Of a stretch of 57,358 bases of DNA, positions 1 to 6,743 are shown in pieces. Within the stretch, counting starts at the first letter, position 1. Every line of letters starts with the position of its first letter. The stretch comes from Flavobacteriaceae bacterium (GTDB taxonomy: Bacteria > Bacteroidota > Bacteroidia > Flavobacteriales > Flavobacteriaceae), in NCBI GenBank assembly GCA_018623195.1, contig JAAZVY010000005.1:1-57358 (forward strand), in the 5' to 3' direction. The translations under genes and the position numbers were made by a program. Under the pieces are notes generated by a model. It was given only the letters and a program-made list of their open reading frames with translations. It had not been told where the DNA came from and made no database searches.

Positions 1-623
1 GTAATAGAAACGCTCATATCGAGCTCATGTAAATAGTCAGTTTCTTCTTTAAGCTTTTCTTCAATTTCCTTGAAATACTTCTCTGACTCTCGGGCTCCCA
101 TGTTAAACATTCTAAGAGCGATAGGCTTAACCAGTGCCAGATCGGATGAAATACTCTCAGCAACCCCAGGATATTGAATTTTTACGGCTAAATTCTTACC
201 GTTTTTAGTCGCTTTGTGCACTTGTCCAATAGAAGCAGCGTTGATCGCATTATAGTCGAAAGAATCAAAAATATCCTCAGGTAAGGCATTCATGTATTTT
301 TTGAAGGTCTTCTTTACCAGTGGACCAGAAAGAGGTGGAACTGAGAATTGAGAAAGTGAAAAACGCTCTACATACGCCCGAGGTAATATGTTGCGCTCCA
401 TACTTAGCATCTGAGCTACTTTTAGAGCACTTCCCTTCAGCGTTTTTAAACCATCGTAAATGTCTGAAGCATTATTCTCGTTTAGGCGATCCTTTGCTTC
501 TTCTGAACCTACTAGTGACTTTCCGTAATATTTGAGGTAATTCCCCCCAATCTTAACCCCAGTTTTAACCAATTTACTCGCGCGCTCGAGTTTAGATGTA
601 GGGATTGAATCTAAGGTCTTCAT
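1..623 (-). CDS. AarF/ABC1/UbiB-family atypical kinase (partial, C-terminus outside window)
   Basis: Only the first 207 codons are inside the window; the gene runs off its left edge. The visible part has the family's signature elements: a KxGQ-like helix (KGSALKVAQ, residues 63-71, with Ala where the classical motif has Gly), the Ala-rich nucleotide loop AASIGQVHKA (129-138) and the invariant-type Lys in VKIQYPG (about 148), followed by an EETDY segment (about 193-197). Family members are unorthodox kinases/ATPases that support ubiquinone or other isoprenoid-lipid metabolism; the substrate here is unknown. The ATG (621-623) overlaps the TGA of the upstream TetR-type gene as ATGA, so the two are probably translationally coupled and the regulator may control this kinase (inference). 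Confidence 0.85.
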   Translation of the reverse strand, partial: MKTLDSIPTSKLERASKLVKTGVKIGGNYLKYYGKSLVGSEEAKDRLNENNASDIYDGLKTLKGSALKVAQMLSMERNILPRAYVERFSLSQFSVPPLSGPLVKKTFKKYMNALPEDIFDSFDYNAINAASIGQVHKATKNGKNLAVKIQYPGVAESISSDLALVKPIALRMFNMGARESEKYFKEIEEKLKEETDYLHELDMSVSI

Positions 624-1282
624 TTAGCAAACAACTCCTTAGCCAAGAATTTTCCGAAATCAATAACGTTTTCTAAAGGAGTATGATCAAAAACGTCAAA
701 CACCGTATTGATTGATTTTTCTATAGCTACATCGGTTTTTTCAAAGCCCGGGGAGTCATCCTCTAAATTGAATTTTAGAATAAATAGAAACTGAGCCCAC
801 GCAGCCTCTGAGAAGATCTGTGTATTGTGCTTGGTAAATGAAAACTTTTTCTCCTCATTCCCTGCCTCGATAAGTGTTGTGGCAAACTTTAAAAAAGCAG
901 TTCTAAGTTTAGAAAGCTCAGAGAGCGATTGTAAGCTCTTGATTCCTTGTTCCTTTTTTAAACTAAAGAGCACATAACTTCTATTGAGCGTAATCAGTTC
1001 AAAAAACGAAAAATAATACGCTAATAACTTCGATCGTCGGTCATAGCCTTCAAACTGCTGATCTCCTTCAAGAGCCTTCATGGTGTTTTCATGAAAAGCC
1101 AGCCAAACCTCTTTGGCGAGGATCTCTAAAGAACCAAAATGCTTGTAAAATTGAGAATCCTCAATTCCCAATTGAGAACAAAATTTGAAAACTGACTTAG
1201 GAACCACCTCATGTTCCAAGCAGGTATTCATATAATGTGAAATGATTTCTTGTTTTGAAATCTCTTTTGATTTGGCAGCCAT
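620..1282 (-). CDS. TetR-type transcriptional regulator
   Basis: A 220-residue protein with an N-terminal helix-turn-helix region of TetR type (about residues 8-55, including KSVFKFCSQLG and DSQFYKHFGS, where the YKHFGS stretch matches the recognition-helix end of the family) and an all-helical C-terminal half expected to bind a ligand and dimerise. The ligand is not recognisable. It is the first full gene of a two-gene leftward unit with the UbiB-type kinase; their stop and start overlap as ATGA. Upstream lies a long leader with a promoter, a small reading frame and a terminator-like hairpin (1343-1388), so expression may be attenuated as well as autoregulated. Family call by motif and size; function inferred only from neighbourhood. 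Confidence 0.8.
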   Translation of the reverse strand: MAAKSKEISKQEIISHYMNTCLEHEVVPKSVFKFCSQLGIEDSQFYKHFGSLEILAKEVWLAFHENTMKALEGDQQFEGYDRRSKLLAYYFSFFELITLNRSYVLFSLKKEQGIKSLQSLSELSKLRTAFLKFATTLIEAGNEEKKFSFTKHNTQIFSEAAWAQFLFILKFNLEDDSPGFEKTDVAIEKSINTVFDVFDHTPLENVIDFGKFLAKELFAK

Positions 1283-1303
1283 AGCAAATGTGTTTAGACA
1301 AAT

Positions 1304-1435
1304 TTAATTAACCCTGAACAAAATATGAAATAGATAAAAGTCAGAGAAAAAGAAAACGCGCCATCTGTAGAAATGATAACGCGTTTTCAACAACCTAACC
1401 AATAAATAAACAAACTTGTTGTGTTCCTTTTTCAT
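1304..1435 (-). CDS. Possible small leader peptide or microprotein, 43 aa
   Basis: An ATG 21 nt after a good Bacteroidota -7 box opens a 43-codon frame ending in TAA, 21 nt before tetR. The product would be basic and rich in aromatic and leucine residues (contains YLLVRLL and RYHFYRWR). The frame runs straight through the hairpin at 1343-1388, so a translating ribosome would disrupt that hairpin. It is either a leader peptide of an attenuator or a chance frame in a leader RNA. I do not recognise a family. No Shine-Dalgarno sequence is visible, which is normal for this phylum. Evidence is positional only. Confidence 0.35.
   Translation of the reverse strand: MKKEHNKFVYLLVRLLKTRYHFYRWRVFFFSDFYLFHILFRVN
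1343..1388 (-). terminator. Terminator-like hairpin in the tetR leader (possible attenuator)
   Basis: On the leftward RNA, GAAAACGCG and CGCGUUUUC form nine pairs, extended inward by two U-G wobbles and three more pairs around a nine-nt loop: 14 pairs in all, followed directly by UUUUUCUC. On the opposite strand the wobbles become A-C mismatches and no U-run follows, so the structure is polarised to the tetR transcript. It lies downstream of the promoter and about 60 nt before the tetR ATG, the place expected for an attenuator. Confidence 0.65.
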
Positions 1436-1456
1436 AGCAAATTTTCCACAACACCT

Positions 1457-1487
1457 CAAATATACATTTTGTTTATTAAAAAACAAA
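1457..1487 (-). promoter_or_regulatory. Bacteroidota-type promoter of the tetR-ubiB unit
   Basis: On the minus strand, TTTG (1487-1484), a 19-nt spacer and TATATTTG (1464-1457) match the phylum's -33/-7 consensus (TTTG, about 19-21 nt, TAnnTTTG) exactly. Transcription should start near 1453, giving a leader of roughly 170 nt before tetR. Confidence 0.7.
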
Positions 1488-1521
1488 AATAATTAAACAT
1501 AATTTTCATAATAACTAAATC

Positions 1522-1534
1522 TGTCAGTTTGTCA
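1522..1534 (+). promoter_or_regulatory. TGTCA direct repeats upstream of htpG
   Basis: Two TGTCA pentamers start 8 nt apart (1522-1526 and 1530-1534), 64-76 nt before the htpG ATG. The region 1488-1597 otherwise shows no exact TAnnTTTG box reading toward htpG. Short repeats before a chaperone gene may be a heat-shock control site; that is a guess from position. Confidence 0.25.
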
Positions 1535-1597
1535 CTGAAGTAAGGCTTGGTATTCTTTTTGAAATTTTAAGTGCAATTAATCATTTGAATAAAACTT

Positions 1598-3481
1598 ATG
1601 GAAAAAGGTAAAATCAACGTTTCTGTGGACAACATATTTCCACTGATCAAGAAGTTTCTTTACAGCGATCAAGAAATATTTCTGCGAGAGCTCGTTTCTA
1701 ATGCAACAGATGCGACCTTAAAACTTAAGCATTTATGCAACATAGGGGAATCTACCGCTGAGTACGGAAACCCACAGATCGAGATTAAGATCAATGAAAA
1801 AGATAATACCCTTCATATCATTGACCAAGGAATTGGTATGAGTGAAGAGGAAGTTAAAAAATACATTAACGAAGTAGCCTTTTCTGGTGCAGAGGAATTT
1901 CTAGACAAATACAAGGATAGCGCTACGGATAGTGGCATTATCGGCCACTTCGGTCTTGGATTCTATTCAGCATTTATGGTAGCCCATAAAGTAGAAATTA
2001 TTACCAAGAGCCATACCGATGCCCCGGCCGTTCATTGGAGCTGTGATGGATCACCAGAATTTGTTCTTGAACCCTCGGACAAAACCGATAGAGGTACTGA
2101 GATCATTCTCCACATTTCTGAAGACTCTAAGGATTATTTAGAAAAAGGAAAAATCAGAGGTTTATTAGAGAAATACAATAAGTTCATGCCTATTCCTATT
2201 AAAATGGGTACTAGAACTGAAACCCTTCCGAAACCCGAGGGGGCGAAAGAAGAGGATCCAGCACCCACTAAGGAGGTCGATGATATTGTAAATAATCCGA
2301 ATCCTGCATGGACAAAATCGCCCAAAGATCTGAATGATGAAGATTACAAGAATTTCTACCGTGAGCTCTATCCGATGCAGTTTGAGGAGCCCTTATTCAA
2401 TATTCACTTGAATGTTGACTATCCATTTAACCTAACGGGTATCCTTTATTTTCCAAAGTTATCGAATGACCTAAATATTCAAAAAGATCGCATACAACTG
2501 TATCAAAACCAGGTTTTTGTTACCGATAATGTGGAAGGTATTGTACCCGAATTTTTAACCATGCTTAGAGGGGTTATTGATTCTCCAGATATCCCACTGA
2601 ACGTATCAAGATCTTACCTCCAAGCAGATGGTGCCGTTAAGAAAATTAGCTCATACATCACTCGTAAGGTTGCCGACAAACTCACCTCTCTGTTCAAAGA
2701 TGACCGTAAATCATTCGAGGAGAAGTGGAACGATATTAAAGTGGTTATTGAATATGGAATGCTGTCTGAAGAGAAATTCTTTGAAAAGGCAGAAAAGTTT
2801 GCATTATATCCTTCGGTAGACAATGAGTACTTTACCTATGAAGAGTTAGAAGCCAAAATTAAAGATGCTCATACCGATAAAGACGGTAAATTTGTAATTC
2901 TTTATGCATCAAATCTAGAAGAACAACATTCCTACATTGAAGCTGCAAAAGAGAAAGGTTACACGGTTTTACTATTAGACAGCCCAATCGTTCCTCATTT
3001 ACTTCAGAAATTAGAAACCTCCAAGGAGAACATTTCATTCGCCCGAGTTGACTCAGATGCTGTTGAAAATTTAATCAAGAAGGAAGAGGAATCAATCTCA
3101 AAATTAGATGAGACTCAAGTCACTACTTTAAAAGAAAAGGTAGAAGGCGTTGTAAAGGATACTGGATATATCATTCAAACCGAAGCACTTAGTAGCGACG
3201 CGCTGCCTTTTATGCTGACTGAACCAGAATTCATGAGAAGAATGAAGGATATGCAAAAAACCGGAGGCGGTGGCTTTATGGGTCAAAACATGCCCGACAT
3301 GTATAACCTAGTCATCAATACCAACCATCCATTAGCCAGTGAAATTATCGAAACTAAAACAGATAAAAAGCGAGAAAAACTAATTCGTCAAGCACTCGAC
3401 CTGGCTAAACTTTCAAAGGGAGTTCTTAAAGGGGCCGACCTCAGCGCTTTTATTAAGAGAAGTGTCGATCTGATTAAATAG
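1598..3481 (+). CDS. htpG: Molecular chaperone HtpG (Hsp90 family)
   Basis: A cytosolic ATP-dependent chaperone dimer that remodels client proteins. The 627 residues match the family's usual length. The N-terminal GHKL ATPase motifs are intact: ELVSNATDAT (31-40), DQGIGMS (76-82) and GHFGLGFYS (116-124). The middle domain has the conserved NVSRSYLQ segment with the catalytic-loop arginine, and the C-terminal part is the dimerisation domain. It stands alone: the tetR unit diverges from it and a strong bidirectional hairpin (3502-3533) follows. No full promoter box is obvious; TGTCA repeats lie upstream. Confidence 0.97.
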   Translation: MEKGKINVSVDNIFPLIKKFLYSDQEIFLRELVSNATDATLKLKHLCNIGESTAEYGNPQIEIKINEKDNTLHIIDQGIGMSEEEVKKYINEVAFSGAEEFLDKYKDSATDSGIIGHFGLGFYSAFMVAHKVEIITKSHTDAPAVHWSCDGSPEFVLEPSDKTDRGTEIILHISEDSKDYLEKGKIRGLLEKYNKFMPIPIKMGTRTETLPKPEGAKEEDPAPTKEVDDIVNNPNPAWTKSPKDLNDEDYKNFYRELYPMQFEEPLFNIHLNVDYPFNLTGILYFPKLSNDLNIQKDRIQLYQNQVFVTDNVEGIVPEFLTMLRGVIDSPDIPLNVSRSYLQADGAVKKISSYITRKVADKLTSLFKDDRKSFEEKWNDIKVVIEYGMLSEEKFFEKAEKFALYPSVDNEYFTYEELEAKIKDAHTDKDGKFVILYASNLEEQHSYIEAAKEKGYTVLLLDSPIVPHLLQKLETSKENISFARVDSDAVENLIKKEEESISKLDETQVTTLKEKVEGVVKDTGYIIQTEALSSDALPFMLTEPEFMRRMKDMQKTGGGGFMGQNMPDMYNLVINTNHPLASEIIETKTDKKREKLIRQALDLAKLSKGVLKGADLSAFIKRSVDLIK

Positions 3482-3501
3482 TCTCAGTATAGACAGAAAA
3501 C

Positions 3502-3533
3502 AAAAAAGGCCCTTCTTTCGAAGGGCCTTTTTT
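3502..3533. terminator. Bidirectional intrinsic terminator between htpG and the convergent small gene
   Basis: A 14-bp perfect stem (GGCCCTTC core flanked by A6 and T6) with a TTTC loop. The A-tract on one side and the T-tract on the other let it end transcription from htpG (rightward) and from the leftward gene at 3554-3907. Confidence 0.9.
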
Positions 3534-3553
3534 AACCTTAACAATTAACTAAA

Positions 3554-3907
3554 CTATTGCACTTTTACAACTTGCTCGAAAGCATTTTGATTGTAGGCAA
3601 CCACAATTTTGTATGAATCGTTGAAAGCTTTAGAAAAGTCAAACGCTTTCTCAACGATTAAGTCTCCAGCCACACGCTCTTTGTAAACTACATTGTTTTG
3701 GCTATCAAGTACTCTGATCTCCACCATTACTTGCTCAGCATTTAAGAAGCTTACTAATAACTTCTCACCTTTTCTTTTGAAAACTGGATCTAGTGAAAGA
3801 ACTTCAGATTCAATACCAAAAGAAGTGGTAGTAACTACAGATGCAGGATTAGCAACTGCTGATAATGCAGTAAAAACTAGGGCTAGGGTTAAAATAACTT
3901 TTTTCAT
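3554..3907 (-). CDS. Small secreted beta-sandwich protein (DUF3244 / T9SS C-terminal-domain-like)
   Basis: The chosen start gives 117 residues beginning with a clear signal peptide (MKKVILTLALVFTALSAVA); a longer frame to 3991 would put untypical sequence before it and begins upstream of the promoter box. The mature part has alternating beta strands ending in a YKIVVAYNQ-type segment, like the small Ig-like domains of Bacteroidota exported proteins (DUF3244 or type IX secretion C-terminal domains), but without attached catalytic domain. Role unknown, probably periplasmic or surface. Promoter-like TATATTTG (3962-3955) and a tandem repeat occupy the 5' leader. Family assignment is tentative. 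Confidence 0.75.
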   Translation of the reverse strand: MKKVILTLALVFTALSAVANPASVVTTTSFGIESEVLSLDPVFKRKGEKLLVSFLNAEQVMVEIRVLDSQNNVVYKERVAGDLIVEKAFDFSKAFNDSYKIVVAYNQNAFEQVVKVQ

Positions 3908-3920
3908 TTCTATTCGTTTT

Positions 3921-3948
3921 TTGATTGATGATTCTTGATTGATGATTG
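3921..3948. repeat. Tandem 14-bp repeat in a 5' leader
   Basis: TTGATTGATGATTC (3921-3934) is followed directly by TTGATTGATGATTG (3935-3948): two copies with one difference at the last base, each containing TGAT steps. They lie between the -7 box and the start of the small secreted protein gene. Confidence 0.85.
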
Positions 3949-3954
3949 ATACTG

Positions 3955-3962
3955 CAAATATA
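3955..3962 (-). promoter_or_regulatory. -7 promoter box for the small secreted protein gene
   Basis: TATATTTG followed by CAG on the minus strand matches TAnnTTTG. No clear TTTG lies at the -33 distance. Confidence 0.5.
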
Positions 3963-4072
3963 GAATCACGAATAACCTGATTAATACACATCCATTATCC
4001 AGTTTATGTACAATTTTAACCTCAAAAGGAGAATATTAAAGATATAAAGTGAATATCAAGACAATTCCGTCG

Positions 4073-4080
4073 TATTTTTG
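4073..4080 (+). promoter_or_regulatory. -7 promoter box for the araC-type operon
   Basis: TATTTTTG matches TAnnTTTG, 20 nt upstream of the AraC-family ATG. No TTTG is seen at the -33 distance. It would drive the three coupled genes 4101-5841. Confidence 0.45.
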
Positions 4081-4100
4081 AAAAGTCAAAAGGATAACAA

Positions 4101-4976
4101 ATGAGTAAACAACCTATTGCATTTGAAGTAATTACCCCCGTGTTCGGAAACTCCTTTGCATTGCAAAGCTTTGACGAGCAAAACATTAATCATTACAAGA
4201 GTTGGCATTATCATCCAGAAATAGAACTCGTATACATTAATGGAGGAGCTGGTAAACGACAAATAGGTTCTCACATGTCCTATTTTAATGATGGAGACTT
4301 AATACTCATCGGCAAGAATCTACCTCATTGCGGATTTACCGACCGTTTTACAGGCAATAAGAAAGAAACCTTAGTTCAATTCAAAGAGGATTTCTTGGGA
4401 CCAAACTTCTTTGACATCCCAGAAATGATTGCCATTAACGACTTATTTGAACTTTCAAAGCAAGGGCTTGCATTTCATGGAATAACCAAAGAAAAGGTTG
4501 GAGAAGCAATGGAAGCTATGCTTTACCTTCCCGATTTTAAACGTCTATTAAAGCTACTAGACATTTTACATGATCTAAGTATCTCTAAGGAGTTCACCAT
4601 TTTAAATGCAGAAGGATTCAGCATTTCTACCGAAGTAGCTGATAACGATCGAATCAACCGAGTTTTCAACTACATCAAGAACCACTACCAAGAGAGCATT
4701 TCGCTAGATGAAATATCTGATCTAGCGGGGATGACTGAACCTTCATTCTGCCGATACTTTAAAAAAACAACAAGCAAAACCTTTACTCAGTTCGTAAACG
4801 AATATCGATTAGTTCATGCCTCTAAACTATTAGCTGAAAATAACTTGCCCATTACCGACATTGCCTTTGAATGTGGATTTCAAAACTTCTCTCATTTTAG
4901 TAGAACCTTTAAGAAGTTCACAGGGGTATCACCGCTTCGTTATAGAAACCAAATGAAAACCATTATTGATTCTTAA
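4101..4976 (+). CDS. AraC-family transcriptional regulator
   Basis: A 291-residue regulator with an N-terminal cupin-like sensor (about 10-110, with the SWHYHPEIELVYI strand and DGDLILIGKNLPH turn) and a C-terminal pair of helix-turn-helix motifs (about 190-288). The family signature appears as ITDIAFECGFQNFSHFSRTF followed by SPLRYR. The ligand is not evident; sugar or small metabolite sensing is typical of cupin-AraC proteins. Its TAA shares one base with the ATG of alkB (TAATG), so the regulator, AlkB and the DUF2805 protein form one coupled transcript. Whether it controls alkylation repair is only an inference from that arrangement. Confidence 0.9.
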   Translation: MSKQPIAFEVITPVFGNSFALQSFDEQNINHYKSWHYHPEIELVYINGGAGKRQIGSHMSYFNDGDLILIGKNLPHCGFTDRFTGNKKETLVQFKEDFLGPNFFDIPEMIAINDLFELSKQGLAFHGITKEKVGEAMEAMLYLPDFKRLLKLLDILHDLSISKEFTILNAEGFSISTEVADNDRINRVFNYIKNHYQESISLDEISDLAGMTEPSFCRYFKKTTSKTFTQFVNEYRLVHASKLLAENNLPITDIAFECGFQNFSHFSRTFKKFTGVSPLRYRNQMKTIIDS

Positions 4977-5563
4977 TGATTAACCTTAGTATTGACAGTG
5001 CTAAACTCCACTTCTGGCCTAATTTTTTATCAACTTTTGAGGCAGATGAATTATTTGAAGAATTAATGAAAGTCAGTCTGTGGAGACAGGACAAGGTGAA
5101 AGTATTCGGTAAAGTTTACGACCAACCGAGACTTTGCTTTCTAGCTGCTGACAAAAAGATCAACTACACCTATTCGGGGCTAACACTGCCTGCAGTTGAA
5201 TTTTCTGAGAGTCTTCTATCATTAAAGAATCGCATTGAAGAGACTACCTACGCGAAGTTCAATAGCTGCTTAGCGAATCTTTACAGAGATGGCAATGATA
5301 GTAACGGTTGGCATTCAGACGATGAGAAAGAGTTGGGAAGCCAGCCAATTATTGCGTCAATCAGCCTCGGAGTGACACGTAACTTCGACTTAAAACACAA
5401 AAAAAATTCACTACTGAAAAAACGTATCGAACTCACCCATGGTAGTCTCCTTCTAATGAGTGGTCGCACTCAAGAAGACTTTAAACATCAAATTGCAAAG
5501 TCAAAACGTATTCATGAGCCTCGCATCAATCTCACTTTTAGATATATCTTTGAAGAGCTATGA
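4976..5563 (+). CDS. alkB: AlkB-like Fe(II)/2-oxoglutarate dioxygenase
   Basis: Oxidative demethylase that removes alkyl lesions from DNA or RNA bases. Its 195 residues resemble the compact AlkB/ALKBH2-3 type. The iron triad is visible as H113-x-D115 (GWHSDD) and H171 (FKHQI), and the 2-oxoglutarate-binding arginines as R183 and R189 in RINLTFRY. The NLYRDGNDSNGWHSDDE stretch is the family's substrate/cofactor loop. It is coupled at both ends: TAATG with the AraC gene and ATGA with the DUF2805 gene. The substrate, DNA or RNA, cannot be told from sequence. Confidence 0.92.
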   Translation: MINLSIDSAKLHFWPNFLSTFEADELFEELMKVSLWRQDKVKVFGKVYDQPRLCFLAADKKINYTYSGLTLPAVEFSESLLSLKNRIEETTYAKFNSCLANLYRDGNDSNGWHSDDEKELGSQPIIASISLGVTRNFDLKHKKNSLLKKRIELTHGSLLLMSGRTQEDFKHQIAKSKRIHEPRINLTFRYIFEEL

Positions 5564-5841
5564 AAAAAGAATTTACTGAGAGAGAAATCGATCGAATCAT
5601 TGAAATGGCTTGGGAAGATCGTACACCATTCGATGCAATCACTTTTCAATTTGGAATATCAGAGCAAGAGACTATCAATCTCATGCGCAGAGAGATGAAA
5701 CCCTCTAGTTTCAGAATGTGGCGTGCACGCGTTCAAGGTCGAGCAACGAAACACTTGAAATTAAGAGACAACGTGAAAGGACGTTTTAAATGTTCTCGTC
5801 AAAGGCACATTTCTGGAAATAAGGTCTCTAAGAGAAGATAG
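5560..5841 (+). CDS. DUF2805 / TIGR03643 family protein
   Basis: A 93-residue basic protein beginning with a helical segment (FTEREIDRIIEMAWEDRTPF) and a helix-turn-helix-like continuation (FGISEQETINLMRREM), then SSFRMWRARVQGR, characteristic of this family of unknown function. The C-terminus is rich in Lys and Arg, suggesting nucleic-acid binding (inference). The gene overlaps alkB by the ATGA quadruplet, so the two are probably made in fixed ratio. Family recognised from the conserved core; function unknown. Confidence 0.85.
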   Translation: MKKEFTEREIDRIIEMAWEDRTPFDAITFQFGISEQETINLMRREMKPSSFRMWRARVQGRATKHLKLRDNVKGRFKCSRQRHISGNKVSKRR

Positions 5842-5846
5842 AATCG

Positions 5847-6650
5847 CTAGTCGAATAATTGATTAAGTAATCGAGCTAATCGCACTCCACCCTTTTGCAA
5901 CTGCATAAAAAGTAGGTCGTTATACTCGTAGCTATATCTATAAGCTAATCGATCTCCTTCTTTAGCCGAGGCATAAATAGTTGCAGCGGCCTCATGAGAG
6001 TCTTCAATCCAGTCTAGGTAGGTTCCCGAATTGTATTGCGTGCGTTGACTGCCTGAAAGCTGACTGTTCAATTCAGTAGCCAGCTCAGTATAGGAAAGAT
6101 TTACTGACTCTATCAAGTCAGAATCCCATAAACGATGCAAATTGGTAGGTTTTGAAAACCAAGAAAGCTTAATATCATTTCCTCCGCGATCTTCTTCACG
6201 TCCGGCATGAAGTGGCATATGCATATCACCAATTAAATGAACTAATAGAGCTAAATGAAATTGCTGCTCCTCAACACTCGAATTAGCATCTGATAGCACC
6301 TCAACGCACTGCTCAATACCATAAATAATATCACCGGCATCGGCTCTATTTGAAACATTATATCGGGTATCCAGTGCATAATTCACATAATGCCAAGGAC
6401 TGTATTTTGAATAAGTGCGGTCAGATTTTATTTCATCGGCATAGGTAGAAATAAATGCAAGGCTTTTTCCTTCTAGTAATTTTTGAATTTTACGACTGGC
6501 TTTACGCGTTAAATGACCTTCTGCGATGAGTCCGATAACTCGATGTCCGGTCTGACCCCAAAGAACTGTTTCCTCAGAAAAGCGATCGCTATATGGTTCA
6601 GGGGCGTTATTAAACGTCACAATGCTTAACAAGACAAAAAGTAGTTTCAT
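5847..6650 (-). CDS. S1/P1-type zinc nuclease
   Basis: An exported single-strand-type nuclease/3'-nucleotidase with a trinuclear zinc site. Visible ligand candidates are W31, H36 (WGQTGH), D72 (YADE), H87 (WHYVNY), H138, D142 and H148 (HLIGDMHMPLH), H172 and D176 (LHRLWD). The N-terminus is hydrophobic (MKLLFVLLSIVTFN), consistent with export. In the family the mature protein begins at the zinc-binding Trp; here about 15 residues separate the likely cleavage site from W31, which is unusual. It stands alone, with its 3' end 5 bp from the DUF2805 gene. Probably used for scavenging phosphate or nucleosides from nucleic acids. Confidence 0.93.
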   Translation of the reverse strand: MKLLFVLLSIVTFNNAPEPYSDRFSEETVLWGQTGHRVIGLIAEGHLTRKASRKIQKLLEGKSLAFISTYADEIKSDRTYSKYSPWHYVNYALDTRYNVSNRADAGDIIYGIEQCVEVLSDANSSVEEQQFHLALLVHLIGDMHMPLHAGREEDRGGNDIKLSWFSKPTNLHRLWDSDLIESVNLSYTELATELNSQLSGSQRTQYNSGTYLDWIEDSHEAAATIYASAKEGDRLAYRYSYEYNDLLFMQLQKGGVRLARLLNQLFD

Positions 6651-6743
6651 ATCAGTGTGATTTAAAACAAAAGTAACTTCATATTCTTCAAAAAAAGAAG
6701 ATTTAACATAATCCTAGATCGGATTCTATTATTTTTAGGAGTT

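Noticed and set aside
3502-3533. Strong inverted repeats as possible mobile-element ends
   Set aside because: Each is a single stem with A/T tracts at gene ends, i.e. an intrinsic terminator; no transposase is present anywhere in the window.
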